This document shows, piece by piece, positions 54,271 through 64,000 of a stretch of 64,000 bases of DNA; position 1 is the stretch's first letter, and each line of letters starts with the position of its first letter. Made by a program: the position numbers and the translations under genes. The DNA lies in contig JAEDGW010000001.1 in NCBI GenBank assembly GCA_016297325.1, positions 1 to 64,000 on the forward strand, read 5' to 3'. This DNA is from Coprococcus sp. GTDB taxonomy: Bacteria; Bacillota; Clostridia; Lachnospirales; Lachnospiraceae. The notes under the pieces are model-generated. The model saw nothing but the letters and a program-made list of their open reading frames with translations, searched no databases and had not been told where the DNA came from.

Positions 54271-54576
54271 TATTCGTCATATTATTCAAATAATCTGGCA
54301 AAATACCAATTAAAAGGAAGAAAAATGATTAATGGATAAACATAAGTATTATCAACATAGTCACATTGTACATTAACGATGAAAAAATATCAAGGGGGTT
54401 GTACAAACTTTACAAAATGTTTATTTACATTACAGCAATATCATTATAAAATAATACTACATGAGTTTTGACATAATAATATAAAGTGATGATCCATTAA
54501 AGTGCCTGATATAACAGAGACTTTTGGAAACATGATCTGGGGTTAAAGTTCATAGTAAATATAAGGGAGGAATAAT
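54271..54576 (+). promoter_or_regulatory. AT-rich leader of the V/A-ATPase operon with candidate promoter
   Basis: No gene lies in these 306 bp. A promoter TTTACA (54424-54429), 17 bp, TAAAAT (54447-54452) is the best candidate. A perfect TTGACA at 54468-54473 has no good -10 box after it. The leader would be about 120 nt. Confidence 0.5.
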
Positions 54577-54894
54577 ATGCTGCAGGAGACTATGAAGGCT
54601 ATAACTGATGCGGAATCACAGGCTGACGAGATAGTGAGGAAGGCAAAGGAAGAAGCGGATTACAAGATAGCTGCTGCAAAGAAAGAGGCGGCGGACATGA
54701 TAGCGGCTGCCGGTGCAAATGCAAAGGATGGCATGAAGAGTGCTGAGGCTGAACAGAAAGCGGAGGAGGACAAGCTGACTGTAAAGGCCATCGATCTGGC
54801 AACTGCAGAGGCTGGGCGCCTCAAGGATAGAGCTGCGCAGCAGGAGAAAGCTGCCATCGACATGATCATTGCTGAGCTGACCAGGCAGGCGTGA
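54577..54894 (+). CDS. V/A-type ATPase subunit G/H
   Basis: The 105-residue protein is a single long coiled coil of Ala, Glu and Lys (AKEEADYKIAAAKKEAADM), matching the peripheral stalk subunit that pairs with subunit E in V/A-ATPases (NtpF in Enterococcus). It is the first gene of the operon and has GGGAGG upstream. Low sequence complexity makes it easier to assign by position than by motif. Confidence 0.85.
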   Translation: MLQETMKAITDAESQADEIVRKAKEEADYKIAAAKKEAADMIAAAGANAKDGMKSAEAEQKAEEDKLTVKAIDLATAEAGRLKDRAAQQEKAAIDMIIAELTRQA

Positions 54895-54928
54895 CTGCAA
54901 AACAAAATTCAAGAAAGGGGGTAGACAT

Positions 54929-56956
54929 ATGGCGGTACTTCCTATGAAGAAGATCACGATCTGTGCCATGAAGCGTGAGAGAAAGGCGATACTCGAAAAG
55001 CTGCAGGCTCTGGGCATGGTGGAGATCGAGACGGGAAGTCAGGAGACAGATGACTTTAAGAAGATGAATACGAATGCCCAGCGTGCCAAGTATGAGAAAC
55101 GTGTGCAGAACACGGACGAGGCACTGGAGATACTCGACAGGTATGTCCCGGAAAAGACATCGCTGTTTTCCAGTCTTGAAGGAAGACGGGAAGTAGACGA
55201 GGATGACATCCGGCACATAATCGACAACAGACTGGAGTATAACCGCAAGGTAAAGAAGATACTGGAGATGAACAAAGACATCGCCAGCTGTGAAGCGGGC
55301 ATAGTGAAATGTCAGATCGCCATAGAAGGACTTGCTCCATGGATGAACATGGACATTCCGATAAATACCACTGATACAGAAAAGACGGAGGTACTCATAG
55401 GAACCATGCCTCCGGGACATACGGAGACATCGGTGGAACTTCTCATACAGGAAAAAGATCCTGAACTAAAAGCATTTACAGTGAATGTGATTGGATCGGA
55501 CAAAGATCAGACCTGTATGGTGGTCATTGCATTAAAGACGATATCGGGGGAAGTGGAGGAGATATTAAGATCCCATGGATTTACGAAGATATCGTATTTC
55601 TCGAGAAGGACTCCGGCCGATAAGGCAGAGAAATACAGGGAGGATATACGGGAATTTGAACAGTGGATAGAGGACAAGAAGAATGCCCTCACGGAGCTGG
55701 CAGAAGACAGAGGAAAGCTGAAAGAGCTTGCCGATTATTACAGGATCCGTTCTGACAAATATCAGGTTCTCGGAAGTCTGCTTCAGTCGAAGAGCACATT
55801 TGTCATATCGGGTTATGTGCTGGCGAGAGATGCGGATAAGGTAGTACAGATACTGAACGATGAATTCAGCGTCATGACAGATATAAGTGATGTACCGGAT
55901 GATGAGACGGCACCTGTACAGCTGCAGAATCCAAAGATGTTTGCATCTGCTGAGGGGGTTCTGGAATCATTTGGACTTCCAGGCAAAGGAGAGATGGATC
56001 CGACCACCCCGATGGCGATATTCTATATATTCCTGTTTGGATTGATGCTGTCGGATGCGGCATATGGACTCATCATATTCCTGGCATGCTTTATTTTGAT
56101 AAAGAAATTTCCGAAGATGGACAGTGCACTTCAGAAATCACTGAGGCTGTTCATGTACTGTGGTATATCAACACTTGTATGGGGCATATTATTTGGCGGT
56201 TTCTTCGGAGACCTGATAACAGTAGTGTCCAGGACGTTTTTCCATCATGAGGTGACATTTGAGCCGGTGTGGTTTGCGCCACTTGACAATCCGATGAAGC
56301 TGCTTCTTTATTCACTGCTGTTTGGATTGATACACCTGTTTGGAGGACTGGCCTTAAAGGGATATATGTGCCTGAAAAAGAAAGATGTGAAAGCATTCAT
56401 ATGTGATGTGCTTTCGTGGTTCATGCTCATAACAGGGCTTGTGCTCATGCTCATGCCGACAGAGCTTTTTGCATCGATTGCGCAGATGCAGTTCAATTTC
56501 CCGGACTGGCTGAAGAATACAAGCTACGGTCTGGCGATAGCGGGAGCCGCGATCATAGTGCTCATGTCTGGAAGAGACCACAGGAATCCGGTGCTCAGAC
56601 TTGCACTTGGTCTGTATGACATATATAACCTGACGGGATGGCTGTCAGATCTGCTGTCATACTCAAGACTTCTGGCACTTGGCCTTGCCACAGGAGTAAT
56701 CGCACAGGTTATAAATCAGATGGGAAGCATGGCAGGCGACGGAGTATTTGGAGCGATAGTGTTCATACTCGTATTCATAGTTGGACATTTGTTCAACCTG
56801 GCTATAAACATGCTCGGTGCATACGTGCATACATGCCGTCTGCAGTATGTAGAGTTCTTCGGCAAATTCTATGAAGGCGGTGGCAATCCATTCAAACCGT
56901 TCAGGGAGAACACAAAGTACGTGGACATTGTAAATGGCACTGAAGCACAGAAATAA
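54929..56956 (+). CDS. ntpI: V/A-type ATPase subunit I (a)
   Basis: The 675-residue protein is the membrane stator. The N-terminal 330 residues form the soluble stalk-binding region with long coiled coils (about 85-130 and 220-270). The C-terminal half has eight membrane helices, with the family motif MAIFYIFLFGLMLSDAAYGL and GWLSDLLSYSRLLALGLATG. The Arg of SYSRLLALGL is the conserved Arg required for ion passage. AAGGGGG precedes the ATG. Confidence 0.96.
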   Translation: MAVLPMKKITICAMKRERKAILEKLQALGMVEIETGSQETDDFKKMNTNAQRAKYEKRVQNTDEALEILDRYVPEKTSLFSSLEGRREVDEDDIRHIIDNRLEYNRKVKKILEMNKDIASCEAGIVKCQIAIEGLAPWMNMDIPINTTDTEKTEVLIGTMPPGHTETSVELLIQEKDPELKAFTVNVIGSDKDQTCMVVIALKTISGEVEEILRSHGFTKISYFSRRTPADKAEKYREDIREFEQWIEDKKNALTELAEDRGKLKELADYYRIRSDKYQVLGSLLQSKSTFVISGYVLARDADKVVQILNDEFSVMTDISDVPDDETAPVQLQNPKMFASAEGVLESFGLPGKGEMDPTTPMAIFYIFLFGLMLSDAAYGLIIFLACFILIKKFPKMDSALQKSLRLFMYCGISTLVWGILFGGFFGDLITVVSRTFFHHEVTFEPVWFAPLDNPMKLLLYSLLFGLIHLFGGLALKGYMCLKKKDVKAFICDVLSWFMLITGLVLMLMPTELFASIAQMQFNFPDWLKNTSYGLAIAGAAIIVLMSGRDHRNPVLRLALGLYDIYNLTGWLSDLLSYSRLLALGLATGVIAQVINQMGSMAGDGVFGAIVFILVFIVGHLFNLAINMLGAYVHTCRLQYVEFFGKFYEGGGNPFKPFRENTKYVDIVNGTEAQK

Positions 56957-57457
<501 letters not shown>

Positions 57458-57481
57458 TTTTTCGTAAGGAGGATGTACTTA

Positions 57482-58084
57482 ATGACAGGATTGGAAACGA
57501 TCGTAGAACAGATTCTCCAGGAAGCCAGACAGAATGCAGAAGAGATAAGTGACAAGGCCGATAGAAATGTTGATTCCATCATTGCAAATGCAAAGAAGAC
57601 TGTAGACAAGATGAATGCAGAGTCAGCGGAAAAACTTGCTCAGGCAGAGAAAGCCGGGGCGTTCAGGGCGAAGTCGTCATCTGAGTTAAAAAAGAGACAG
57701 GCGGTGCTTCGTGCAAAGCAGGCTATCATAAATGATATGCTTGATAAAGCTTATGCTCAGATGGTCAGCCTTCCTGATGAAGAATATTTTGGGATAATTT
57801 TGAAATGCCTTGAAAATTCAGTTCAGAAAAAGAAAGGAACTATGATATTCTCGGCCAGAGACAGAAAGAGGCTTACGCCGGATGTGGAGGCTGAGATCGG
57901 CAGGATCGCCACAGCACATGGCGGTTCACTCGATATATCAGACGAATGCTGTGACATCGAGGGAGGATTTATACTTTCCTACGGCGGAATAGAAGAGAAT
58001 TGTTCATTTAAGGCATTATTTGATGCAAATAAGGAGAGCCTGGCAGATAAGGTGAATCATTTCTTATTTGCCGACAGCGAATAG
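57482..58084 (+). CDS. ntpE: V/A-type ATPase subunit E
   Basis: The 200-residue peripheral stalk subunit has a long N-terminal coiled coil (about 1-90) and a globular C-terminal domain with GGFILSYGGIEENCSF. ATG 57482 is used, since AAGGAGG (57466-57472) fits it; the in-frame ATG at 57473 overlaps the binding site. Confidence 0.93.
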   Translation: MTGLETIVEQILQEARQNAEEISDKADRNVDSIIANAKKTVDKMNAESAEKLAQAEKAGAFRAKSSSELKKRQAVLRAKQAIINDMLDKAYAQMVSLPDEEYFGIILKCLENSVQKKKGTMIFSARDRKRLTPDVEAEIGRIATAHGGSLDISDECCDIEGGFILSYGGIEENCSFKALFDANKESLADKVNHFLFADSE

Positions 58085-58098
58085 TTGGAGGTAGGCAG

Positions 58099-59070
58099 AT
58101 GGCAGACAAATATATATACGCAGTTGCCAGAGTCAGGGCTCTTGAGATGTCCCTGTTTTCACAGGCGACCATAGAGCAGCTGATAGCCATGGACACCTAC
58201 AAGAAGGCTGTTCAGTTTATCAGAGAAAAAGGCTGGGGCGACAGCGATTCCTCCAAACTGGATGAGGATGAGATATTGAATGCTGAGACGGAGAAGACCT
58301 GGGCGGCGGTGTCAGAGATGGTTGACGACATGTCTGTATTTGACGTGATAAGGATGCCGGATCTGTTCCACAATCTCAAAGCAGCCATAAAGACAGTGGT
58401 TGCGGGAGACACACCGGCAAAAGTATTCTTCGACAATGCACAGATAAATGGCGAGCAGATGCTGGCGATAGTCAGGGATAAAGCGTGGGACAGACTGCCT
58501 GAGTACATGAGAGAGTGTGCGGTATTGGCGTGGGAGACCATGGTTCATGCCGGCGATGGTCAGATGTGTGATGCCATTATAGACAGAGGAACGCTTAAAG
58601 CCATAAAGGCGGCAGCGAAAAAGGCAAATGATCCTCTTCTCAGAGACTATGCGGAGACTACGGTGGCTGTGGCCGACATCAAGATTGCTGTCAGGGCGAT
58701 GAAGACCGGAAAAAACATGGATTTTATGAAGCGAGCCATGGCGGAGTGCGACACGATCGATGTGAGCAGACTTTCTGCAGCGGCTGTGTCCGGTATGGAG
58801 GAGATACAGAGATATCTTGCTGATACACAGTATGCTGAGGGGGCAGAGGCACTTGCGTCTTCTGCATCAGCATTTGAGAGATGGTGTGACAACAGGATCA
58901 TAGAGACCATAAAGCCTCAGAAATATAACCCATTTACCGTGGGACCTATAGTTGCGTATATTCTGGCAAGGCTTAACGAGATAAAGACGGTCAGGATCAT
59001 ATTGACGTGCAAACTGAATCAGCTCCCGGAGGATGCGATCAGGGAAAGGGTAAGGGAGATGTATGTATAA
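58099..59070 (+). CDS. ntpC: V/A-type ATPase subunit C (d)
   Basis: The 323-residue helical protein connects the central stalk to the membrane ring. The ending is typical: NPFTVGPIVAYILARLNEIKTVRIIL. GGAGG precedes the ATG, and the next gene starts 8 bp before its stop. Confidence 0.94.
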   Translation: MADKYIYAVARVRALEMSLFSQATIEQLIAMDTYKKAVQFIREKGWGDSDSSKLDEDEILNAETEKTWAAVSEMVDDMSVFDVIRMPDLFHNLKAAIKTVVAGDTPAKVFFDNAQINGEQMLAIVRDKAWDRLPEYMRECAVLAWETMVHAGDGQMCDAIIDRGTLKAIKAAAKKANDPLLRDYAETTVAVADIKIAVRAMKTGKNMDFMKRAMAECDTIDVSRLSAAAVSGMEEIQRYLADTQYAEGAEALASSASAFERWCDNRIIETIKPQKYNPFTVGPIVAYILARLNEIKTVRIILTCKLNQLPEDAIRERVREMYV

Positions 59071-59386
59071 GATAGCTGTGATGGGTGATTATGACAGCAT
59101 ATACGGATTTGCAACCCTGGGCCTGGACACATTTCCTGTGAAGAATCCGGACTATGCGGCAGCACAGTTAAAGAGGCTGGCTGAGGAAGATTATGCGGTC
59201 ATATATATGACAGAAGCTCTGGCGGAAGAGCTTTCAAAGGAGATAGATAAATACAGAGAGAATCTGAAACCGGCGATCATATTGATCCCGGGAATATCAG
59301 GCAATACAGGAGCTGGAATAGCGGGGGTAAAGAAATCCGTTGAGCAGGCTGTAGGCTCAGATATACTCTTTAATGAAGAGCAGTAG
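59063..59386 (+). CDS. ntpG: V/A-type ATPase subunit F
   Basis: The 107-residue central-shaft subunit has a Rossmann-like fold (YKIAVMGDYDSIYGFATLGL and AVIYMTEALAEE). It overlaps ntpC by 8 bp, which is common for this gene pair; the symbol follows the Enterococcus naming. Confidence 0.94.
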   Translation: MYKIAVMGDYDSIYGFATLGLDTFPVKNPDYAAAQLKRLAEEDYAVIYMTEALAEELSKEIDKYRENLKPAIILIPGISGNTGAGIAGVKKSVEQAVGSDILFNEEQ

Positions 59387-59476
59387 AGAGATTATGAAGC
59401 GGATATGGGTGAGAGCAAAGTATAGGATTCGCAATCGCCTATGGAGCAAGAGATAGAAGGGAGCGTGAGCTGTTAA

Positions 59477-61240
59477 GTGGCTACAGGAAAGATTAAGAAG
59501 GTCGCCGGACCACTGGTCATCGCTGAGGGCATGCGTGATGCAAATATGTACGACGTTGTGCGTGTAAGTGAGAGCAGACTTATCGGCGAGATCATAGAGA
59601 TGCACGGAGATCAGGCATCAGTTCAGGTATACGAGGAGACGTCAGGACTTGCACCGGGAGCACCGGTAGAGTCAACGGGAATGCCTCTGTCAGTTGAGCT
59701 GGGACCGGGACTTATAAGCAGTATATATGATGGAATCCAGAGACCTCTGGACGATATCATGAAGATATGTGGCAATAACCTCAAGCGAGGAGTTGAAGTT
59801 CCATCGCTGAAGAGAGATATCAAATGGACATTTGTGCCGACTGCAAAGGTGGGCGATCAGGTGTCGGCCGGCGATGTCATCGGAACCGTTCAGGAGACGG
59901 TGGTTGTCACACAGAAGATCATGGTGCCTTACGGCGTGACAGGAACGATCAAGGAGATAAAAGCAGGAGACTTCACAGTCGAGGAGACTGTGTGTGTGGT
60001 TGAGACAGACAAGGGAGACAGAGAACTGACACTTATGCAGAAGTGGCCGGTTCGAAAGGGGCGTCCATACAAGGAGAAGATACCACCGGTCATGCCACTT
60101 ATCACAGGACAGAGAGTTGTAGATACATTTTTCCCTATCGCAAAGGGCGGTGTGGCTGCGGTTCCCGGACCTTTCGGAAGTGGCAAGACAGTCATCCAGC
60201 ATCAGCTTGCAAAATGGGCTGAGGCGGATATAGTTGTCTACATCGGATGCGGAGAGCGTGGAAATGAGATGACGGATGTTCTGAACGAGTTCCCAGAGCT
60301 GAAGGATCCGAAGACGGGACATTCACTTATGCAGAGAACAGTCCTCATAGCCAACACATCGGATATGCCGGTTGCGGCCAGAGAGGCTTCCATATATACA
60401 GGTATAACTATTGCTGAGTATTTCCGTGATATGGGTTACTCGGTGGCACTCATGGCGGATTCCACATCGCGTTGGGCTGAGGCGCTCAGAGAGATGTCAG
60501 GACGTCTGCAGGAGATGCCTGGTGAGGAGGGTTACCCTGCTTACCTCGGTTCGAGACTTGCACAGTTCTACGAGAGAGCCGGAATGGTTAAGACTCTCGG
60601 CAGTGAGGGAAGAACCGGAGCACTGTCAGTTATCGGTGCGGTTTCACCTCCTGGTGGAGATATTTCAGAGCCGGTTTCACAGGCTACACTTCGAATTGTC
60701 AAGGTGTTCTGGGGACTGGATTCATCGCTTGCGTACAAGAGACATTTCCCTGCCATCAACTGGCTGACCTCATACTCTCTGTATGTGGACAACATGGGCA
60801 AATGGTTCGAGGAAAATGTAAATGAAAAGTTCATGGTTGACAGACAGAAGATGATGACCCTGCTTCAGGAGGAGGCAGAGCTTGATGAGATCGTTAAGAT
60901 GGTAGGTATGGATGCCCTTTCAGCGGGAGACCGTCTGAAGATGGAAGCCGCCAGATCTATCAGAGAGGATTTCCTTCACCAGAACTCATTCCATGATGTG
61001 GACACATACACACCGCTTCACAAGCAGTTCCTGATGATGGAGCTCATCATGGCGTTCTATGAGGAGTCGGCGCAGGCCCTTGCCGGTGGAGCAAGCATAA
61101 GAAATATTCTGAACATGCCGATCAGAGAAAAGATCGGACGATTCAAATATGTGCTTCCTGAGAATGTGGATGAAGAGTACGATAAGATATCCAAGGAGCT
61201 TGGCAAAGAGCTTCAGGAAGCTATAGAGAAGGAGGACTAA
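59477..61240 (+). CDS. ntpA: V/A-type ATPase catalytic subunit A
   Basis: The 587-residue subunit hydrolyses or makes ATP. It contains the beta-barrel N-terminus, the A-specific nonhomologous region (about 120-190), Walker [10 protein letters not shown] near residue 235, [13 protein letters not shown], and the catalytic and binding [27 protein letters not shown] region. GTG 59477 is the only good start; AGGGAG lies 13 nt before. A gap of 90 bp from ntpG has no gene. Confidence 0.97.
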   Translation: MATGKIKKVAGPLVIAEGMRDANMYDVVRVSESRLIGEIIEMHGDQASVQVYEETSGLAPGAPVESTGMPLSVELGPGLISSIYDGIQRPLDDIMKICGNNLKRGVEVPSLKRDIKWTFVPTAKVGDQVSAGDVIGTVQETVVVTQKIMVPYGVTGTIKEIKAGDFTVEETVCVVETDKGDRELTLMQKWPVRKGRPYKEKIPPVMPLITGQRVVDTFFPIAKGGVAAVPGPFGSGKTVIQHQLAKWAEADIVVYIGCGERGNEMTDVLNEFPELKDPKTGHSLMQRTVLIANTSDMPVAAREASIYTGITIAEYFRDMGYSVALMADSTSRWAEALREMSGRLQEMPGEEGYPAYLGSRLAQFYERAGMVKTLGSEGRTGALSVIGAVSPPGGDISEPVSQATLRIVKVFWGLDSSLAYKRHFPAINWLTSYSLYVDNMGKWFEENVNEKFMVDRQKMMTLLQEEAELDEIVKMVGMDALSAGDRLKMEAARSIREDFLHQNSFHDVDTYTPLHKQFLMMELIMAFYEESAQALAGGASIRNILNMPIREKIGRFKYVLPENVDEEYDKISKELGKELQEAIEKED

Positions 61241-61244
61241 GACT

Positions 61245-62615
61245 ATGCCAAAGGAATATAGAACTATACAGGAAGTTGCGGGTCCTCTGATGCTGGTGCA
61301 CGGAGTTGAGAATGTGGCTTATGATGAGCTGGGGGAGATCGAGCTGGCGGACGGCGAGATCAGAAGATGCAAAGTTCTTGAGATAAATGGTGAGGATGCA
61401 CTGGTTCAGCTCTTTGAGAACTCGACAGGTATCAACCTTTCAAACAGTAAGGTAAGATTCCTTGGAAGAAGTATGGAGCTCGGCGTATCAGAAGATATGC
61501 TTGGCCGAGTATTTGACGGACTTGGAAGACCTATAGACGGCGGCCCTGAGATCCTTCCTGATGAGAGAAGAGATATCAACGGATTGCCAATGAATCCGGC
61601 TGCTAGAAACTATCCGTCTGAGTTCATTCAGACAGGTATATCTGCGATAGATGGACTGAACACACTGGTTAGAGGACAGAAGCTGCCTATATTCTCGGCT
61701 TCAGGACTTCCACACAGCCAGCTGGCAGCCCAGATCGCAAGACAGGCGAAGGTGCGCGGAACAGATGAGCCATTTGCCGTTGTATTTGCAGCCATGGGTA
61801 TCACATTTGAGGAGGCAAACTTCTTCACAGAGAGTTTCAAGGAGACAGGAGCTATAGACAGAACAGTTCTCTTCATCAACCTGGCAAATGATCCTGCGGT
61901 TGAGCGTATCGCCACACCTAGAATGGCACTTACAGCCGCTGAGTATCTTGCATTTGAGAAGAACATGCACGTTCTGGTAATCCTCACGGATATCACGAAC
62001 TATGCGGATGCACTTCGTGAGGTATCGGCTGCAAGAAAAGAGGTTCCGGGACGTCGTGGTTATCCTGGATACATGTACACTGACCTGGCAACTCTGTATG
62101 AGAGAGCCGGAAGACAGAAGGGCAAGAACGGAAGTATCACCATGATACCTATCCTGACCATGCCGGAGGATGACAAGACGCATCCTATCCCTGACCTTAC
62201 GGGATATATCACAGAGGGACAGATCATTCTCTCAAGAGAGCTGTACAGAAAGGGAATCACACCGCCTATCGATGTACTTCCATCGCTGTCCAGACTTAAA
62301 GACAAGGGAACAGGTGAAGGCAAGACCAGAGGAGATCACGCCAGCACCATGAACCAGTTATTTGCGGCTTATTCAAGAGGAAAGGATGCCAAGGAGCTCA
62401 TGACTATCCTGGGTGAATCGGCACTTTCAGATATAGATATCATATATGCAAAGTTTGCAGAGGCATTTGAGAAGGAGTACGTATCCCAGGGATACGGCAC
62501 CGACAGAAGCATCGAGGAGACACTGGCCATCGGCTGGAAGCTTCTCTCCATTCTTCCTAGAGCCGAGCTGAAACGTATCGACGACAAGTGGCTTGACATG
62601 TATTACGGAAAGTAG
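61245..62615 (+). CDS. ntpB: V/A-type ATPase regulatory subunit B
   Basis: The 456-residue noncatalytic subunit lacks the P-loop: the corresponding segment reads [18 protein letters not shown]. Typical B motifs are [23 protein letters not shown] and [22 protein letters not shown]. It begins 4 bp after ntpA. The element at 62624-62864 follows its stop after 8 bp. Confidence 0.97.
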   Translation: MPKEYRTIQEVAGPLMLVHGVENVAYDELGEIELADGEIRRCKVLEINGEDALVQLFENSTGINLSNSKVRFLGRSMELGVSEDMLGRVFDGLGRPIDGGPEILPDERRDINGLPMNPAARNYPSEFIQTGISAIDGLNTLVRGQKLPIFSASGLPHSQLAAQIARQAKVRGTDEPFAVVFAAMGITFEEANFFTESFKETGAIDRTVLFINLANDPAVERIATPRMALTAAEYLAFEKNMHVLVILTDITNYADALREVSAARKEVPGRRGYPGYMYTDLATLYERAGRQKGKNGSITMIPILTMPEDDKTHPIPDLTGYITEGQIILSRELYRKGITPPIDVLPSLSRLKDKGTGEGKTRGDHASTMNQLFAAYSRGKDAKELMTILGESALSDIDIIYAKFAEAFEKEYVSQGYGTDRSIEETLAIGWKLLSILPRAELKRIDDKWLDMYYGK

Positions 62616-62623
62616 TAGGTGTG

Positions 62624-62864
62624 GGCAATTTCGAAAGATATAGGTGGTGTTCGTCCCCATTGCGGCATATATTGCCAACCGGGGGTCGCTTCCGCTTATT
62701 TCGGTCTGCAGCGGTATATGCAATAGAGAGGGACCCACGAAGTGGGAGAGTTGGCTGTTGCTGGTAATCGAAGATTACCTAAGGACCGGCGACCTCAAAT
62801 TCCCCCTATTGGCAATATATGCCGCAATGGGGTCGCAATTCAGTGTATGACATTCGAAATTGCC
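62624..62864. repeat. 241-bp nested inverted-repeat element inside the ATPase operon
   Basis: Outer arms GGCAATTTCGAA (62624-62635) and TTCGAAATTGCC (62853-62864) are perfect. A second perfect pair of 24 bp lies inside (62655-62678 with 62809-62832). Next comes GGTCGC (62684-62689) with GCGACC (62789-62794). The core carries two hairpins with GAA triloops: CCCAC/GTGGG (62734-62746) and GGTAATC/GATTACC (62763-62779), plus a possible CCGC/GCGG stem (62692-62714). The layout is that of a small nonautonomous mobile element (MITE-like) or a structured RNA with a multi-way junction. I see no target-site duplication and no transposase. Confidence 0.8.
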
Positions 62865-62933
62865 ATATACACTTTGACTTTATGATACATGTCAAGCAGC
62901 TGGAAAATATATTTGGAAGAAAGGAGAAGATAG

Positions 62934-63608
62934 ATGGCTAATGTGGTTGTCAATCCTACACGTATGGAGCTGACAAGGCTTAAGAAGAAGCTGGTCACGG
63001 CGTCCAGAGGCCATAAGCTCCTGAAGGATAAAAGAGATGAGCTGATGAGACAGTTCCTCGACATGGCAAGAGAGAATATGGAACTGAGAAAGAAGGTTGA
63101 GGCTGGCATAAAGGCTGCCAACACCAACTTTGTAATAGCGAAGGTGGGCATGAATGAGCAGACATTGAGTACGGCGCTCATGGCCCCGAAACAGGAGGTG
63201 CGAATCGCCCTTAGCGACAGGAATGTAATGAGTGTTGACATTCCGGTGTACGACTACAAGACGAAGAGCGCAGATACAAATGACATCTATTCATATGGAT
63301 TTGCATTTACATCCGGGGAGCTGGACGACGCAGTGAGGTCCCTCTCGGATATACTTCCTGATATGCTGAGACTGGCGGAGGTTGAGAAGTCCTGCCAGAT
63401 GCTTGCAGCGGAGATAGAGAAGACCCGCCGACGCGTAAATGCTCTTGAGCATGTCATCATCCCGGAGACGCGGGAGGGTATAAAGTATATAAGTATGAAG
63501 CTTGATGAGAATGAGCGAAGCACCCAGGTCAGACTTATGAAGGTAAAGGACATGATGCTTGAGGAAGCTCATCACTACAAAGAGCACCAGTTTGAGAATG
63601 CGCAGTAG
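62934..63608 (+). CDS. ntpD: V/A-type ATPase central stalk subunit D
   Basis: The 224-residue subunit is the rotor shaft: a long antiparallel coiled coil of its N- and C-terminal helices, with NPTRMELTRLKKKLVTASRGHKLLKDK at the start and RRVNALEHVIIPETREGIKYI in the C-terminal helix. AAAGGAG precedes the ATG. It lies 318 bp after ntpB because of the inserted element; in most operons the gap is small. Its last codons form the beginning of a tandem repeat. Confidence 0.95.
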   Translation: MANVVVNPTRMELTRLKKKLVTASRGHKLLKDKRDELMRQFLDMARENMELRKKVEAGIKAANTNFVIAKVGMNEQTLSTALMAPKQEVRIALSDRNVMSVDIPVYDYKTKSADTNDIYSYGFAFTSGELDDAVRSLSDILPDMLRLAEVEKSCQMLAAEIEKTRRRVNALEHVIIPETREGIKYISMKLDENERSTQVRLMKVKDMMLEEAHHYKEHQFENAQ

Positions 63609-63780
63609 TGAATGTGAATTGACAGTTTGCGTACGAAACTGCGTAGTGGCAAATGTGTACTGACAGTTTGTATAAGAAGTTGCGTAGTGGCAAGTCTATA
63701 TTGACAGTTTGTATGAGAATTGCGCAGTGGCAAGTATGAATTGACAATTTACATTGAGAAATTGTATAAGAAATTGCGCT
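63602..63780 (+). repeat. Degenerate tandem repeats of about 40 bp after ntpD
   Basis: Four units begin GCGTAGTGGCAA or similar and contain ATTGACAGTTTG: 63602-63640 (39 bp, includes the ntpD stop), 63641-63681 (41), 63682-63721 (40) and 63722-63775 (54); a fifth is cut off. They are noncoding past the stop. Confidence 0.8.
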
Positions 63781-63838
63781 GGCTGGATTTTAGTATCCGA
63801 GTTGTAAAAATTAAGCTGAATGAGGTTAAATAGGAAAC

Positions 63839-63877
63839 GAGCAGATGCTGATGTAAGAACAATACTGGCATCTGCTC
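63839..63877 (+). other. Hairpin after the ATPase operon
   Basis: GAGCAGATGC (63839-63848) pairs with GCATCTGCTC (63868-63877) around a 19-nt loop. No T-tract follows. The rest of 63781-64000 has no gene. Confidence 0.5.
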
Positions 63878-63931
63878 ATAGCCTATGTGAGAAAAGCATA
63901 CAAATTTTTCGCTAAATGGCGTAAATTATGA

Positions 63932-63970
63932 AAAAAGATCACAAAGTTGAAGAGCTTTGTGATCTTTTTG
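63932..63970. terminator. Terminator downstream of the V/A-ATPase operon
   Basis: AAAAGATCACAAAG (63933-63946) pairs with CTTTGTGATCTTTT (63955-63968), followed by TGCTTTTT. A-tracts on the left may let it act in both directions. Confidence 0.85.
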
Positions 63971-64000
63971 CTTTTTATGTCTCAAAAAGAGAAAACTTTA

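Noticed and set aside
62644..62850. 68-codon frame in the inverted-repeat element
   Set aside because: It runs through both palindrome arms and has no binding site; the sequence is better explained by the nested inverted repeats.

Overview
The window looks like chromosomal core DNA of a gut-type Lachnospiraceae bacterium (Firmicutes, Clostridia), most like Coprococcus or Butyrivibrio relatives. This rests on Gram-positive ribosome binding sites and sigma-A promoters, a glmS ribozyme, a DivIVA-like protein, MecA, ComF, RecD2, a Gram-positive Tad locus without secretin, DUF6382-FHA proteins, a clade-specific phosphofructokinase and a Na+-type V/A-ATPase. The species assignment is inference. No tRNA, rRNA, CRISPR array, transposase or phage gene is visible.

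Layout. 1-7.1 kb: a DUF2752 membrane protein and a zinc-ribbon membrane protein with a tandem-repeat linker, metG, the glmS ribozyme with glmS, and a DUF6382-FHA protein. 7.2-16.6 kb: a large secreted CAP-domain protein, a lipoprotein, a DivIVA-like coiled coil, a PAS/PocR/GAF sensor without output domain, and an MreB homologue. 16.6-31.3 kb: recD2-comF, a DUF624 membrane protein, an AAA+ ATPase, a eukaryotic-type hisA followed at once by a GH9 cellulase lipoprotein, a GtrA-YfhO fusion, a hybrid histidine kinase and a small helical protein. 31.5-41.3 kb: a Tad/Flp pilus operon (prepilin peptidase, TadZ-like, TadA, TadB, TadC, a 56-residue Flp pilin, DUF5702, two TadE-like proteins, a second DUF6382-FHA protein). 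41.4-45.1 kb: dnaX-ybaB-recR-pfk. 45.2-54.2 kb: an unrecognised Cys-containing protein with a C39-like membrane-anchored partner, a ferredoxin, a DUF1858 protein, a PHP-family phosphatase homologue that has lost most metal ligands, mecA, a CwlD-type amidase, a Sua5/TsaC enzyme and rpiB. 54.5-63.6 kb: the whole V/A-type ATPase operon in the order G/H-I-K-E-C-F-A-B-D.

The least expected items are: a 241-bp nested inverted-repeat element inside the ATPase operon between the B and D genes; two families of degenerate tandem repeats that each begin in the last codons of a gene (17-bp units after the prepilin peptidase gene, about 40-bp units after the ATPase D gene); two neighbouring tad genes whose best-placed starts are not ATG, GTG or TTG; a PHP-fold phosphatase homologue with a broken active site; and HisA of the fungal/plant type joined to a cellulase gene. 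A 650-bp gene-free stretch (about 50993-51647) ends in a plus-strand terminator with no plus-strand gene before it, so a small RNA is possible there. Functional statements come from reading motifs by eye; no database search was run.
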